Source: Paractinoplanes bogorensis (GTDB lineage Bacteria > Actinomycetota > Actinomycetes > Mycobacteriales > Micromonosporaceae). From it: a stretch of 64,000 bases of DNA. This document shows positions 42,742 through 51,161 of this stretch, one piece after another. The DNA lies in NCBI RefSeq assembly GCF_018829635.1, contig NZ_JAHKKG010000007.1, positions 496,001 to 560,000 on the forward strand, read 5' to 3'. Within the stretch, counting starts at the first letter, position 1. Every line of letters starts with the position of its first letter. The translations under genes and the position numbers were made by a program. The notes beneath the pieces were generated by a model that ran no database searches, was not told the DNA's origin, and saw nothing but the letters and a program-made list of their open reading frames with translations.

Positions 42742-45213
42742 ATGAAGACGTCACTGTCCTGGCTGCGCGAATTCGTCGAGCTGCCCGCCGGCCTCACCGC
42801 CGAACAGCTCGACGAGGCGCTGACCAACCTCGGCATGGAGGTCGAGTCGATCGTCGACCAGGCCGCCACCGTCAAGGGCGACCTCGTCGTGGGCCGGGTG
42901 CTCACGATCGAGGAGCTCACCGGTTTCAAGAAGCCGATCCGGTTCACGACCGTCGACGTCGGGCGGTCCGAGCCGCAGGAGATCGTCTGCGGTGCGCGCA
43001 ACTTCGCCGAGGGTGATCTGGTCGCCGTGATCCTGCCTGGTGGCGAGCTCCCGGGCGGATTCAAGATCGGGGCCCGGAAGACGTACGGGCGGAACTCGAA
43101 CGGCATGATCTGCTCGGCCGCCGAGCTGGGCCTCAGCGGGGATCACGACGGCATCATCGTGCTGGCTCCGGATGAGGCCACGCCGGGTCAGGACGCTCGC
43201 CCCGTCGTGGGGCTGGCTGACGTGCTGGTCGAGGTCGAGATCACGCCCGACCGGGGCTATGAGATGAGTCTGCGCGGGTTGGCGCGGGAGCTCTCGTACG
43301 CGTTCGAGGCTGCCTATACCGACCCCGCCGGTGTTGTTGTTCCTTCCGGTGCGGCCGGTGTTCCTCACCCGGTTTCCGTCGAGGACACCGTCGGCTGTGA
43401 CCGGTTCTCGGCCCGGGTCGTGCGCGGTATCGACCCCGACGCGCCGTCGCCCGCGTGGATGCAGCAGCGCCTGGTCGCGTCCGGCATCCGCTCGATCTCG
43501 CTGCCGGTCGACATCACCAACTACCTGATGCTCGAGCTCGGCCAGCCGATGCACGTCTTCGACCTCAACCGGCTGAACGGCGGCCTGGTCGTGCGCCGGG
43601 CCCGGCCCGGTGAGAAGCTGACCACCCTCGACGGCGTGGCCCGGGTGCTCGACGCCGAAGACATGGTGATCTGCGACGACACCGGCCCGATCTCCCTCGC
43701 GGCGGTGATGGGCGGCGAGACCAGTGAGTGGCAGCCCGACACGGTCGACGTGCTGCTCGAGGCCGCCCACTGGGACGCCGTGATGGTCGGTCGCACGGCC
43801 CGTCGCCACAAGCTGTTCAGCGAGGCGGCCAAGCGCTGGGAACGCGGCGTCGACCCGCAGCTCACCCTGGTCGCGCTCGAGCGTGCGGTGCAGATCCTGA
43901 CCGAGCACGCCGGCGGCACGGTCGACCCGGCCGTGCTCGACATCGATCACGTGGTCGCCCCCGCGACGATCACCCTCGACCCGGCGCTGCCCGCGCAGCG
44001 GATCGGCCTGGCCTACGACACTTCGCAGGTGGAAACACTGCTCGGCCGGGTCGGCTGCCAGGTCACCGGGGCCGGCCCGCTCGAGGTCACCCCGCCGTCG
44101 TGGCGGCCCGACCTGCTCGCCCCGATCGACCTGGTCGAAGAGGTGGCCCGGCTCGGCGGCTACAACGACATCCCGTCGCTCCTGCCGCCCGCCCGTGGCG
44201 GCAGCGGTTTCACGCCGTCGCAGCGGCGCCGCCGTACGGTGGGCCGCGCGATGGCCGAGAACGGGTACGTCGAGGTGCTGTCCTACCCGTTCGTGGCGCC
44301 CGCCGCGGCCGACCAGCTCGGCTACCCGGCCGACGACCCGCGCCGCAGTGCCGTCCGGCTGACCAACCCGCTCTCCGAGCAGGAGCCGCTGCTGCGCACG
44401 TCGCTGCTGCCGACCCTGCTGGGCACGCTCAAACGCAACCTGGGCCGGGGCAAGCGGGACGTGGCCCTGTACGAGATGGGCACGGTGTTCCGGCCCCGCC
44501 TGGCGTCGGCGGCGCCGCCGGTGATGGGCGTCGACCGGCGTCCGTCCGACTCGGAGTGGGCCGCGGCCAACGAGATCGTGCCGGCCCAGCCGTGGCACCT
44601 GGCCGTCGTGCTGACCGGCGAGATCGAGCCGGCCGGCTGGTGGGGCGCGGGCCGGGCCGCGTCGTGGGCCGACGCGATTTCCGCGGCGCAGATCGCCCTG
44701 GCCGCAGCGGGTGTCTCCGGTGTCACGGTGGCCGCCGCCGAACTCGCACCGTGGCATCCTGGCCGCTGCGCCGCGATCTCGGTCGACGGTGTCGTGGTCG
44801 GCCACGCGGGTGAACTGCACCCGGCCGTGGTGTCCTCGTTCGAGCTGCCCAAGCGCACCTGCGCGATGGAACTCGACCTGGACGCGCTGCCGCTCCCGCC
44901 GGTCACCCAGGCCCCGGCCATCTCGTCGTTCCCGCCCGCGCTGATCGACGTGGCCCTGATCCTGGACGCTTCGGTGCCCGCGGCCGAGGTCTCCGCGGTG
45001 CTGGCCGCCGGGGCGGGTTCGCTGCTCGAGTCGGTGTCGCTGTTCGACCTGTACGAGTCGGAACAGCTCGGCGAGAACAAGAAGTCGCTGGCCTACAAGC
45101 TGACGTTCCGGGCCCCCGACCGCACCCTGACCACGGAGGAGACGCTCGCCGCCCGCGATGCCGCCGTGGCCGCAGTCGGTTCCCGCTTCGGAGCCACCCT
45201 GCGCGGCGCATAG
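42742..45213 (+). CDS. pheT: Phenylalanine-tRNA ligase beta subunit
   Basis: 823 residues. The N-terminal tRNA-binding OB fold (about 40-150), B3/B4 editing domain (about 215-375), B5 (about 400-470), the pseudo-catalytic core and the C-terminal FDX-ACB domain (about 730-823, ISSFPPALIDVALILD) are in the normal order. A strong terminator follows. Confidence 0.98.
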   Translation: MKTSLSWLREFVELPAGLTAEQLDEALTNLGMEVESIVDQAATVKGDLVVGRVLTIEELTGFKKPIRFTTVDVGRSEPQEIVCGARNFAEGDLVAVILPGGELPGGFKIGARKTYGRNSNGMICSAAELGLSGDHDGIIVLAPDEATPGQDARPVVGLADVLVEVEITPDRGYEMSLRGLARELSYAFEAAYTDPAGVVVPSGAAGVPHPVSVEDTVGCDRFSARVVRGIDPDAPSPAWMQQRLVASGIRSISLPVDITNYLMLELGQPMHVFDLNRLNGGLVVRRARPGEKLTTLDGVARVLDAEDMVICDDTGPISLAAVMGGETSEWQPDTVDVLLEAAHWDAVMVGRTARRHKLFSEAAKRWERGVDPQLTLVALERAVQILTEHAGGTVDPAVLDIDHVVAPATITLDPALPAQRIGLAYDTSQVETLLGRVGCQVTGAGPLEVTPPSWRPDLLAPIDLVEEVARLGGYNDIPSLLPPARGGSGFTPSQRRRRTVGRAMAENGYVEVLSYPFVAPAAADQLGYPADDPRRSAVRLTNPLSEQEPLLRTSLLPTLLGTLKRNLGRGKRDVALYEMGTVFRPRLASAAPPVMGVDRRPSDSEWAAANEIVPAQPWHLAVVLTGEIEPAGWWGAGRAASWADAISAAQIALAAAGVSGVTVAAAELAPWHPGRCAAISVDGVVVGHAGELHPAVVSSFELPKRTCAMELDLDALPLPPVTQAPAISSFPPALIDVALILDASVPAAEVSAVLAAGAGSLLESVSLFDLYESEQLGENKKSLAYKLTFRAPDRTLTTEETLAARDAAVAAVGSRFGATLRGA

Positions 45214-45223
45214 CCACTGGTTC

Positions 45224-45255
45224 GGTCGCGACGGCACCTGCGTGCCGTCGCGACC
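45224..45255. terminator. Terminator after pheT
   Basis: A perfect 14-bp stem (45224-45237 with 45242-45255) with a 4-nt loop. It lies between pheT and the convergent small membrane protein gene. Confidence 0.85.
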
Positions 45256-45269
45256 ATCCGGACGGGGCT

Positions 45270-45512
45270 TCAGAGCTCCGAGCCATCGCGCGAGGCGGCG
45301 CGAGCCCGCACGCGGCGCTGACGTCGAAGGCGGCACACGAGGATCGTGATTCGCTGTTCCAGACGCAGGAGCGCGATCACGAGCCGGACAACGATCGTCG
45401 CGTAGACCAGGTACCTGATGATCGGCGGCTGTGACATCAGCGCGGTGACGACGTCACCGAACAGCTGCTGCAGAACCATCAGGGCGAGGCCGATCTCGTT
45501 CGGGTAGTGCAT
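45270..45512 (-). CDS. Small membrane protein
   Basis: 80 residues, starting at MHYPNEIG with AGGAGGA 8 nt upstream. One clear TM segment (about 29-48, IRYLVYATIVVRLVIALL) and a strongly basic C-terminal tail (CRLRRQRRVRARAAS). It is divergent from the regulator gene at 45683. Not recognised. Confidence 0.65.
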   Translation of the reverse strand: MHYPNEIGLALMVLQQLFGDVVTALMSQPPIIRYLVYATIVVRLVIALLRLEQRITILVCRLRRQRRVRARAASRDGSEL

Positions 45513-45600
45513 GACTGACTCCTCCTGCTCGCGGGTGTGAGACCCAGCAAGCCCGTCCGGAAGCACCGGCCACTCCCGTCGGCGGAGCTGCGCGGACCCC

Positions 45601-45645
45601 GCTCGGACGCAGGGTGTCCGAGCGTCCGGCCACTGTCTGGCGTCC
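45601..45645. promoter_or_regulatory. Inverted and direct repeats in a divergent promoter
   Basis: A perfect inverted repeat GCTCGGAC (45601-45608) and GTCCGAGC (45616-45623) is followed by three GTCCGG words. It lies between the small membrane protein gene and the regulator and could be the regulator's operator. Confidence 0.5.
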
Positions 45646-45682
45646 GGTGTCCGGTCCCTTCGCGACGGCTACGTTGAGCGCC

Positions 45683-46588
45683 ATGACCGACGAACGTGGA
45701 ACATCGACCGCCTCGAACAGCCCGTCCTACGCCGAGGAGCTGGCTGTCGTCAGTACCAAGGCGGACCTCGCTCGGTGCATGAAACGGCTGAAGGAAGACG
45801 GAAGGATCTCCCTTCGTGAGCTGGAGACGTGGGGTCTGAATCACGGCCGTCCGCTCGCCCGAGCCTCTGTGGGCGACGCGCTTGCCGGCCGGCGGCTTCC
45901 CAGCGAACGGCTGCTGCGCGATTTCCTGAACGCGTTGAAGGTGCAGGAACCAGGTCTCAGGCGCGCGTGGTTCGAAGCGCTCAGCCGGGCACAGACCGCC
46001 GAGCCCACCGACCGGTCACGTAGCTATGCCGAGCGGGCCACTGGTCCCGTGCCGGCCCGCAACTTCTTCGTCGAGACGGACGACGTCGACGAGATCTACC
46101 GGTCGGTCACGAGCATTCAGGATCAGGTCTGGCTGCTCGGCACGACGCTGTCCCGCCACATCCCCTACCTGGAGGAACCTCTGCGGCGCGCCGTCGCGAA
46201 CGGTCGACGGGCACGGATTCTGCTGATCTCGCCGGGCAGCGCCGCGATGGACATGTCGGTGCTCCGCGCCGGCCCACTGGGTTCTGGCCGGGAACAGCAG
46301 GAGCAGCAGCTGACGAGCAATCTGAACACTCTGCGCCAAGTGGCTCAAGCCGGGAGCGGCCTCGAGGTCCGGCTCATCGACTACCTTGCGCCCTACACGC
46401 TGTACGCCTACGACCCGGGACTCGACATCGGGCGCATGGAGCTGCGACTCGGGTCGTTCCACGGCGAGCACCACCTGCGACCCACCTTTCAGGTGCAGCG
46501 CTCCCGTGACGAGTCATGGTTCGCGTACTTCTACGAGCAGTTCGTGTCGATGTGGGATGCGGCCGAACCGTACGACCTCGGCCGCTGA
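45683..46588 (+). CDS. Putative HTH regulator with C-terminal sensor/PLD-like domain
   Basis: 301 residues from ATG 45683; TACGTT lies 7 nt upstream with no Shine-Dalgarno, so leaderless expression is likely. The N-terminal part (about 25-100) looks like a divergent helix-turn-helix (LRELETWGLNHGRPLARASVGDAL). The C-terminal part (about 120-301) has a phospholipase-D-like fold pattern (IYRSVTSIQDQVWLLGTTLSRHIPYLEEPLRRAV) without HKD catalytic motifs; I recall this as DUF5919-like, unchecked. Target and signal are unknown. Confidence 0.65.
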   Translation: MTDERGTSTASNSPSYAEELAVVSTKADLARCMKRLKEDGRISLRELETWGLNHGRPLARASVGDALAGRRLPSERLLRDFLNALKVQEPGLRRAWFEALSRAQTAEPTDRSRSYAERATGPVPARNFFVETDDVDEIYRSVTSIQDQVWLLGTTLSRHIPYLEEPLRRAVANGRRARILLISPGSAAMDMSVLRAGPLGSGREQQEQQLTSNLNTLRQVAQAGSGLEVRLIDYLAPYTLYAYDPGLDIGRMELRLGSFHGEHHLRPTFQVQRSRDESWFAYFYEQFVSMWDAAEPYDLGR

Positions 46589-46607
46589 GGATGGGCCGGC
46601 TTCACGC

Positions 46608-47351
46608 TCAGGGGAGGATCTCGACCGGGGTTCCTGAGGTGGGGCGGCCGAACGTGGTGGCGGCGCTTCCGCCTCGTCTGAGGAGTTCGTAGAACGGCTC
46701 GCCCCAACCGGAACTGCCCGGCGCGAAGGACATCGCGCCCTCGGGGACGCTGAAGACGCCGTCGGTCACGATGGCCTTTGCGATGTGGGTGCCGATTTTC
46801 ACGCGTACGAGGGAACCGGTTTCCGCCGGAGGCTCGTGCCATGACGTCTTCAGGTTTCCGTAGCCGTCGGTGTAGACGACCGCATTGGTGGGCGGCGGCG
46901 GCATCGTCAGCTCCTCGCCGAGCAGGTCCTCGCCGTGGGCCAGCGCGGCCAGCGCCGCCGGGAAGACGTCGCGCGAGCGGAACTGGGAGCCCGCGTCGGC
47001 CGCCTTGACCGCCCGCACCGGCGCGCCCAGGAAGGACAGGCTGAACCCCGACGCCACCCCGACGACCAGCACACCCGAGTCGAGCTGGGCGGCGGCCAGC
47101 GACTCGCCCGCGTTGTCGGGGCGCGGATCGGCGTCGTCGAAGCGTGGGGCGACGTTGGCGAAGACGATGCGGTCGGCGGGACCGTCGGTCAGGGCCAGCT
47201 GGGCCACGCAGAAACCGGCGCTCACCGTGTCGAACGCCGGCACCGGCACCGCGCTGACCTCGGCGTGCGGCATCAGCTGGGCGAACCGCTGGCGCACCTC
47301 GGCGAAAGCGAGATCGCCGACCCCGTAGTCGGCCACCACCGTGATCAGCAT
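46608..47351 (-). CDS. SAM hydroxide adenosyltransferase-like protein (DUF62 family)
   Basis: 247 residues. The N-terminal VVADYGVGDLAFAEVRQRF and the FANVAPRFDD segment match the SAM-dependent fluorinase/chlorinase/hydrolase superfamily. The usual FHGRD(I/V)F motif reads FRSRDVF here, so the conserved histidine is missing and activity may be lost or altered. The C-terminal domain (about 165-247) with VYTDGYGNLKTS is retained. Known members hydrolyse SAM to adenosine and methionine. It stands alone, upstream of an SDR gene on the same strand. Confidence 0.78.
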   Translation of the reverse strand: MLITVVADYGVGDLAFAEVRQRFAQLMPHAEVSAVPVPAFDTVSAGFCVAQLALTDGPADRIVFANVAPRFDDADPRPDNAGESLAAAQLDSGVLVVGVASGFSLSFLGAPVRAVKAADAGSQFRSRDVFPAALAALAHGEDLLGEELTMPPPPTNAVVYTDGYGNLKTSWHEPPAETGSLVRVKIGTHIAKAIVTDGVFSVPEGAMSFAPGSSGWGEPFYELLRRGGSAATTFGRPTSGTPVEILP

Positions 47352-47369
47352 GTCCGCAGACTAACCCGG

Positions 47370-48104
47370 CTAATCGGTCGTGAAGCCCCCGTTCACCGTG
47401 ATGCGCTCGCCGGTGACGAAACGGGATGCGTCGGACGCCACGAAGGCGACCACGTCGGCGATGTCCTGCGGGGTGCCGAGCCGGCCCAGCGGGACGCCGG
47501 CCACGTAGTCGCGGCTGTCGTCCTCGGTGACCTCGCCGTGGCGCTCGACCGGGATCCAGCCGGGTGCGACCACGTTGACCGTCACGTTGTGGACGCCGAG
47601 CTCGCGCGCCCACGTGCGGGCCAGGGTGAGCTGGGCGCCCTTGGCCGCGTTGTAGGCCGAGAAGCCGGGCAGGGCCCGCTCGACCATCTCGGAGCCGATG
47701 TGGATGAACCGGCCGGTGCCGAGCTGCTTCATGTGCGGGAGGGTGGCCTGCAGCAGCAGGGTCGGGCTCTTCACAAAGAACGTCAGCTGGTCGAGATGCT
47801 GCTGCCAGGTCGTCTCCTCGGCCGGCGCCGCGGGTTGCGGGCCGGTCGCGTTGACCACGACCACCTGCACCGGGCCGATTTCGGCGACCATCCGGCGTAC
47901 GGAATCCTCGTCGGTCACGTCAGCCCGGACCGCCGTCGCCTGTCCGCCGGCCGCCTCGATGCCGGCCACCACCCGGGCCGCACCGTCGGCGTCGGAGCGG
48001 TAGTTGACCACCACCGGCCAGCCGTCCGCCGCCAGCCGCCGGCAGATGTGTGCGCCGAGTCCTCGCGACGCCCCCGTGACCAGCGCGGATCCCTTATCTG
48101 TCAC
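47370..48104 (-). CDS. Short-chain dehydrogenase/reductase
   Basis: 244 residues with a GTG start. Cofactor motif TGASRGLG (about 10-17), NAT in place of NNAG, catalytic Ser and YNAAK (about 153-157). FabG-like; substrate unknown. Its start overlaps the stop of the methyltransferase gene by 4 nt, so they form an operon. Confidence 0.9.
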   Translation of the reverse strand: MTDKGSALVTGASRGLGAHICRRLAADGWPVVVNYRSDADGAARVVAGIEAAGGQATAVRADVTDEDSVRRMVAEIGPVQVVVVNATGPQPAAPAEETTWQQHLDQLTFFVKSPTLLLQATLPHMKQLGTGRFIHIGSEMVERALPGFSAYNAAKGAQLTLARTWARELGVHNVTVNVVAPGWIPVERHGEVTEDDSRDYVAGVPLGRLGTPQDIADVVAFVASDASRFVTGERITVNGGFTTD

Positions 48105-48805
48105 GCATCGACATTAGCGATCACGACGCCGGTCCGGGCCCACGGGCCGCCGTACCAGAAGCGCCAGCCGAGATCGCGGATCGTGACGCCGGAAAGACCA
48201 AGACCGACAAGCAGTTCCCCGTACGCCCGTACGTGCCGGAAGTCCGCGATGATCAAGCGGCCACCGGGGCGGAGGATCCGAGCCGCCTCGGCGATCGCCC
48301 GGGCCCGCCCGGCATGGTCGGGGATGTTGTGGATCGCCAGGCTGCTCACCACCACGTCGACCGAGCCGGTGGCGAACGGCAGGGCCCGCATGTCACCGGT
48401 GATCAGTTCGACGGCCACCCCTTCGGCGGCGGCGTTCGCCCTCGTCCGGGACGGGTCGTTGCCCGACTGGTCGACCGACCGCCACAGATCGACCCCGATC
48501 GCGCGGCCGCCGCGCCTGGCCACCAAGGTCAGCACCGCGCCGCGGCCGCACCCGAGATCGACCACCCGCTCGCCGCCGTCGAGCTGCAGCAGGCCTTCCC
48601 ACACCACGAACTTCCCGCGGCGGGTCGTGTAGACAAAACTGACCAGGCTGAACCCGAAGAACAGGGCGTAGGCCAGCGGGATGAAGGCCCACCAGCCCCA
48701 TCGCAGGCCGATCACGACCGTGGCGGCGAGCGAGACGGCCGCGCCCACCGCGAGCCCGACCGGGACCGCGGGCGCGTCGAATCCGTAATCAGCGCGCTGG
48801 CTCAC
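48101..48805 (-). CDS. Membrane-anchored class I SAM-dependent methyltransferase
   Basis: 234 residues from GTG 48805. Two TM segments at about 17-55 precede a Rossmann methyltransferase with motif I VVDLGCGRGA (about 84-93) and motif II region VDVVVSSLAIHN. Substrate unknown; membrane anchoring suggests a lipid or quinone-like target. Coupled to the SDR gene. Confidence 0.87.
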   Translation of the reverse strand: MSQRADYGFDAPAVPVGLAVGAAVSLAATVVIGLRWGWWAFIPLAYALFFGFSLVSFVYTTRRGKFVVWEGLLQLDGGERVVDLGCGRGAVLTLVARRGGRAIGVDLWRSVDQSGNDPSRTRANAAAEGVAVELITGDMRALPFATGSVDVVVSSLAIHNIPDHAGRARAIAEAARILRPGGRLIIADFRHVRAYGELLVGLGLSGVTIRDLGWRFWYGGPWARTGVVIANVDA

Positions 48806-48847
48806 ACCTGCACCGTACGACCCCGAGTCTCGTGGCAGGGTGGACGA

Positions 48848-49873
48848 GTGACGACGCGAGCGCTGCGCAAGATGGGCTTCCTGACGATCGGGCTGTTCGA
48901 CGGCGACGACCCGCGGGCCGGCCACGAGTCGACCCTCGAGATCATCAAGCTGGGGGAGGACCTGGGCTTCGACAGTGCCTGGGTGCGTCACCGCCACCTG
49001 CAGTACGGCATCTCCTCGCCGATCGCCGTGCTGGCCGCGGCCTCCCAGCGCACCTCGCGCATCGAGCTCGGCACGGCCGTGATCCCGCTGGGCTGGGAAA
49101 ATCCGCTGCGCCTGGCCGAGGATCTCGCGACCGTCGACATCCTCTCCGGCGGGCGGCTCAACCCGGGGGTCAGCGTGGGCCCGCCGATGAACTGGGAGAC
49201 CGTCCGGGAGGCGCTCTACCCCGACACCGCCGACGCCGAGGACTTCAGCTACCGGCGGGTCGAGCGCCTGCTGAGTTTCGTCCGGGGCGAGCAGGCCACC
49301 GATTTCCGTGGCGCGCAGGGCGTGGTCGAGGTGTTCTCGAACCGGGTCGAACCGCACGCGGCCGGTCTGGGCGACCGGATGTGGTACGGCGGGGCCAGTC
49401 TGCGCTCGGCCCGGTGGGCCGGCGAGAACGGCATGAACTTCCTGACCAGCAGCGTGGTCAAGGCCGAGGAGGGCACGGATTTCGCCGAGATCCAGCTTTC
49501 CCACGTACGCACGTTCCGCAAGCACCACCCGCAGGGCGACCAGGCCCGGGTCTCCCAGGGCCTGGTCGTCATCCCCACCGACTCGGCCACCCCGGAGCAG
49601 AAGGCGAGATACGCCGCGTACGTCGAGAAGCGCACCCCCCGTACCGCCGAACCCCAGGGGCCGGCCCGGATGCTCTTCTCGCGCGACTACCTCGGTTCCT
49701 CGGCCGAGATCGCCGAGCAGTTGGCCGCCCACGTCGCGTTCCGTGAGATCGACGAGGTGGCGTTCGCGCTGCCGTTCAGCTTCGAGCACGCCGACTACGT
49801 GCAGATCCTGACCGACACGGCGACCCACCTCGGTCCTCTGCTGGGCTGGGCTACTTCAGCGCCCGTACGCTGA
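48848..49873 (+). CDS. LLM-class flavin-dependent oxidoreductase
   Basis: 341 residues from GTG 48848; ATG 48871 is an alternative. Bacterial luciferase-like fold with FDSAWVRHRHLQYG (about 39-52), IELGTAVIPLGWENP and DILSGGRLNPGVSVG. It should use FMNH2 or F420H2. The gene converges with the next gene and overlaps its stop region by 23 bp. Confidence 0.9.
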   Translation: MTTRALRKMGFLTIGLFDGDDPRAGHESTLEIIKLGEDLGFDSAWVRHRHLQYGISSPIAVLAAASQRTSRIELGTAVIPLGWENPLRLAEDLATVDILSGGRLNPGVSVGPPMNWETVREALYPDTADAEDFSYRRVERLLSFVRGEQATDFRGAQGVVEVFSNRVEPHAAGLGDRMWYGGASLRSARWAGENGMNFLTSSVVKAEEGTDFAEIQLSHVRTFRKHHPQGDQARVSQGLVVIPTDSATPEQKARYAAYVEKRTPRTAEPQGPARMLFSRDYLGSSAEIAEQLAAHVAFREIDEVAFALPFSFEHADYVQILTDTATHLGPLLGWATSAPVR

Positions 49874-50282
49874 CCGGCTGCCCGTCGGTCAGGCCGGCCA
49901 CCGGGATCAGGGCGGCCGGCCCGCCACCCATCAGCACCAGCGTGGTCGCGTCCATGGCCTTGAGCTTGGGCACCTCGCCGGCCGCGACGGTGACCCGGCC
50001 GTCCTTGCGGGCGGCCTCGACCTCGCCGAGCGGCCCGTCCAGCACCAGGCACAGCTTCGTGTCGCCGTCCTCGGCGAAGTAGGTGTCGGCGTCGCACATC
50101 CGGAACAGCCCGGGGTCCTTCTGCGTCTCGCCGGACAGCTCCTCGACGAGCCCGTACACCTCGACCTTGTGACTGCCCGGCAGCTTGAGCGGGTCGTTCG
50201 TCACCAGGACGGTGACCGCCGTCGCCGCTACCGCTGCCGCCAGGATTCCGGCCGTCCAGGCCCACTTCCGTCGCTTCGACAT
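49851..50282 (-). CDS. Membrane-anchored hypothetical protein
   Basis: 143 residues from ATG 50282. Basic N-terminus, one TM or signal anchor (about 8-27), then an extracytoplasmic region with cysteines (MCDADTYF, LCLVLDG). An OB-like tRNA/nucleic-acid role cannot be claimed. Not recognised. Its 3' end overlaps the LLM gene. Confidence 0.65.
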   Translation of the reverse strand: MSKRRKWAWTAGILAAAVAATAVTVLVTNDPLKLPGSHKVEVYGLVEELSGETQKDPGLFRMCDADTYFAEDGDTKLCLVLDGPLGEVEAARKDGRVTVAAGEVPKLKAMDATTLVLMGGGPAALIPVAGLTDGQPVSVRALK

Positions 50283-50416
50283 GTCCCACAACCTATGAAG
50301 CCGGGCCGTTCCCGGGCCTGAGTAGCCGCACTCAAACCGGGGGTAGGGCTAGGCCTACCCCCGATCCGGGTGGCTGCCTCAGCGACTTCGCCGTCGGCCG
50401 AAAATAGCGTCAGGGC

Positions 50417-51160
50417 ATGACGACAACACTGATTCTTTCCCAGGCCGCCGTAGCCCTGCACGGTGTGAGCCGGGTGTTCGGGCGAGGACCGTCCGCGGTC
50501 CACGCGGTCGACGATGTGACGCTGGAATTTCCGCGCGGCGGCTGGACGGCGGTGATGGGTCCGTCCGGCAGCGGCAAGTCCACCCTGCTGCACTGCGCGG
50601 CCGGGCTCGAGCGGGTGGACACCGGGCGGGTGATGCTGGGCGACACCGATCTGAGTGCGGCCACCGACTCCCAGCTGACGGCCCTGCGCCGTACGCGGAT
50701 CGGCTTTGTCTTCCAGTCCTTCAACCTGATCGGGTCGCTCACCGCCGAGCAGAACGTGGCGCTGCCCCTGCGCCTGGCCGGCAAACGACCGTCCCGCTCG
50801 GTGGTGCGCGCCACCCTCGACGCCGTCGGGCTGGCCGACCGGGCCCGGCACCGTCCGCGCGAGCTGTCCGGCGGCCAGCAGCAGCGGGTGGCGATCGCGC
50901 GGGCCATGGTGACGCGGCCCGAGGTGCTGTTCGCCGACGAGCCGACCGGTGCGCTCGACTCCACCGCCGCCCGCACGGTGCTCGACCTGATGCGGGCCAT
51001 GGCCGACGCCGGCCAGAGCATCGTGATGGTCACCCACGACCCGGGCGCTGCGGCCCGCGCCGACGCCGTGATCTTTCTGCGCGACGGCCGGGTCGTCGAC
51101 CGGCTGTCCGGCGCCGACACCCGTCAGGTCGCCGACCGTCTCGCCGCCTGGGAGCACTGA
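50417..51160 (+). CDS. MacB/LolD-type ABC transporter ATP-binding protein
   Basis: 247 residues. Walker A GPSGSGKST (about 49-57), signature LSGGQQQRV (about 152-160) and Walker B FADEPTGALDS (about 175-185). It pairs with the FtsX-like permease that starts 1 nt after its stop. Such pairs export peptides or lipoproteins or act in stress responses. Confidence 0.94.
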   Translation: MTTTLILSQAAVALHGVSRVFGRGPSAVHAVDDVTLEFPRGGWTAVMGPSGSGKSTLLHCAAGLERVDTGRVMLGDTDLSAATDSQLTALRRTRIGFVFQSFNLIGSLTAEQNVALPLRLAGKRPSRSVVRATLDAVGLADRARHRPRELSGGQQQRVAIARAMVTRPEVLFADEPTGALDSTAARTVLDLMRAMADAGQSIVMVTHDPGAAARADAVIFLRDGRVVDRLSGADTRQVADRLAAWEH

Positions 51161-51161
51161 C

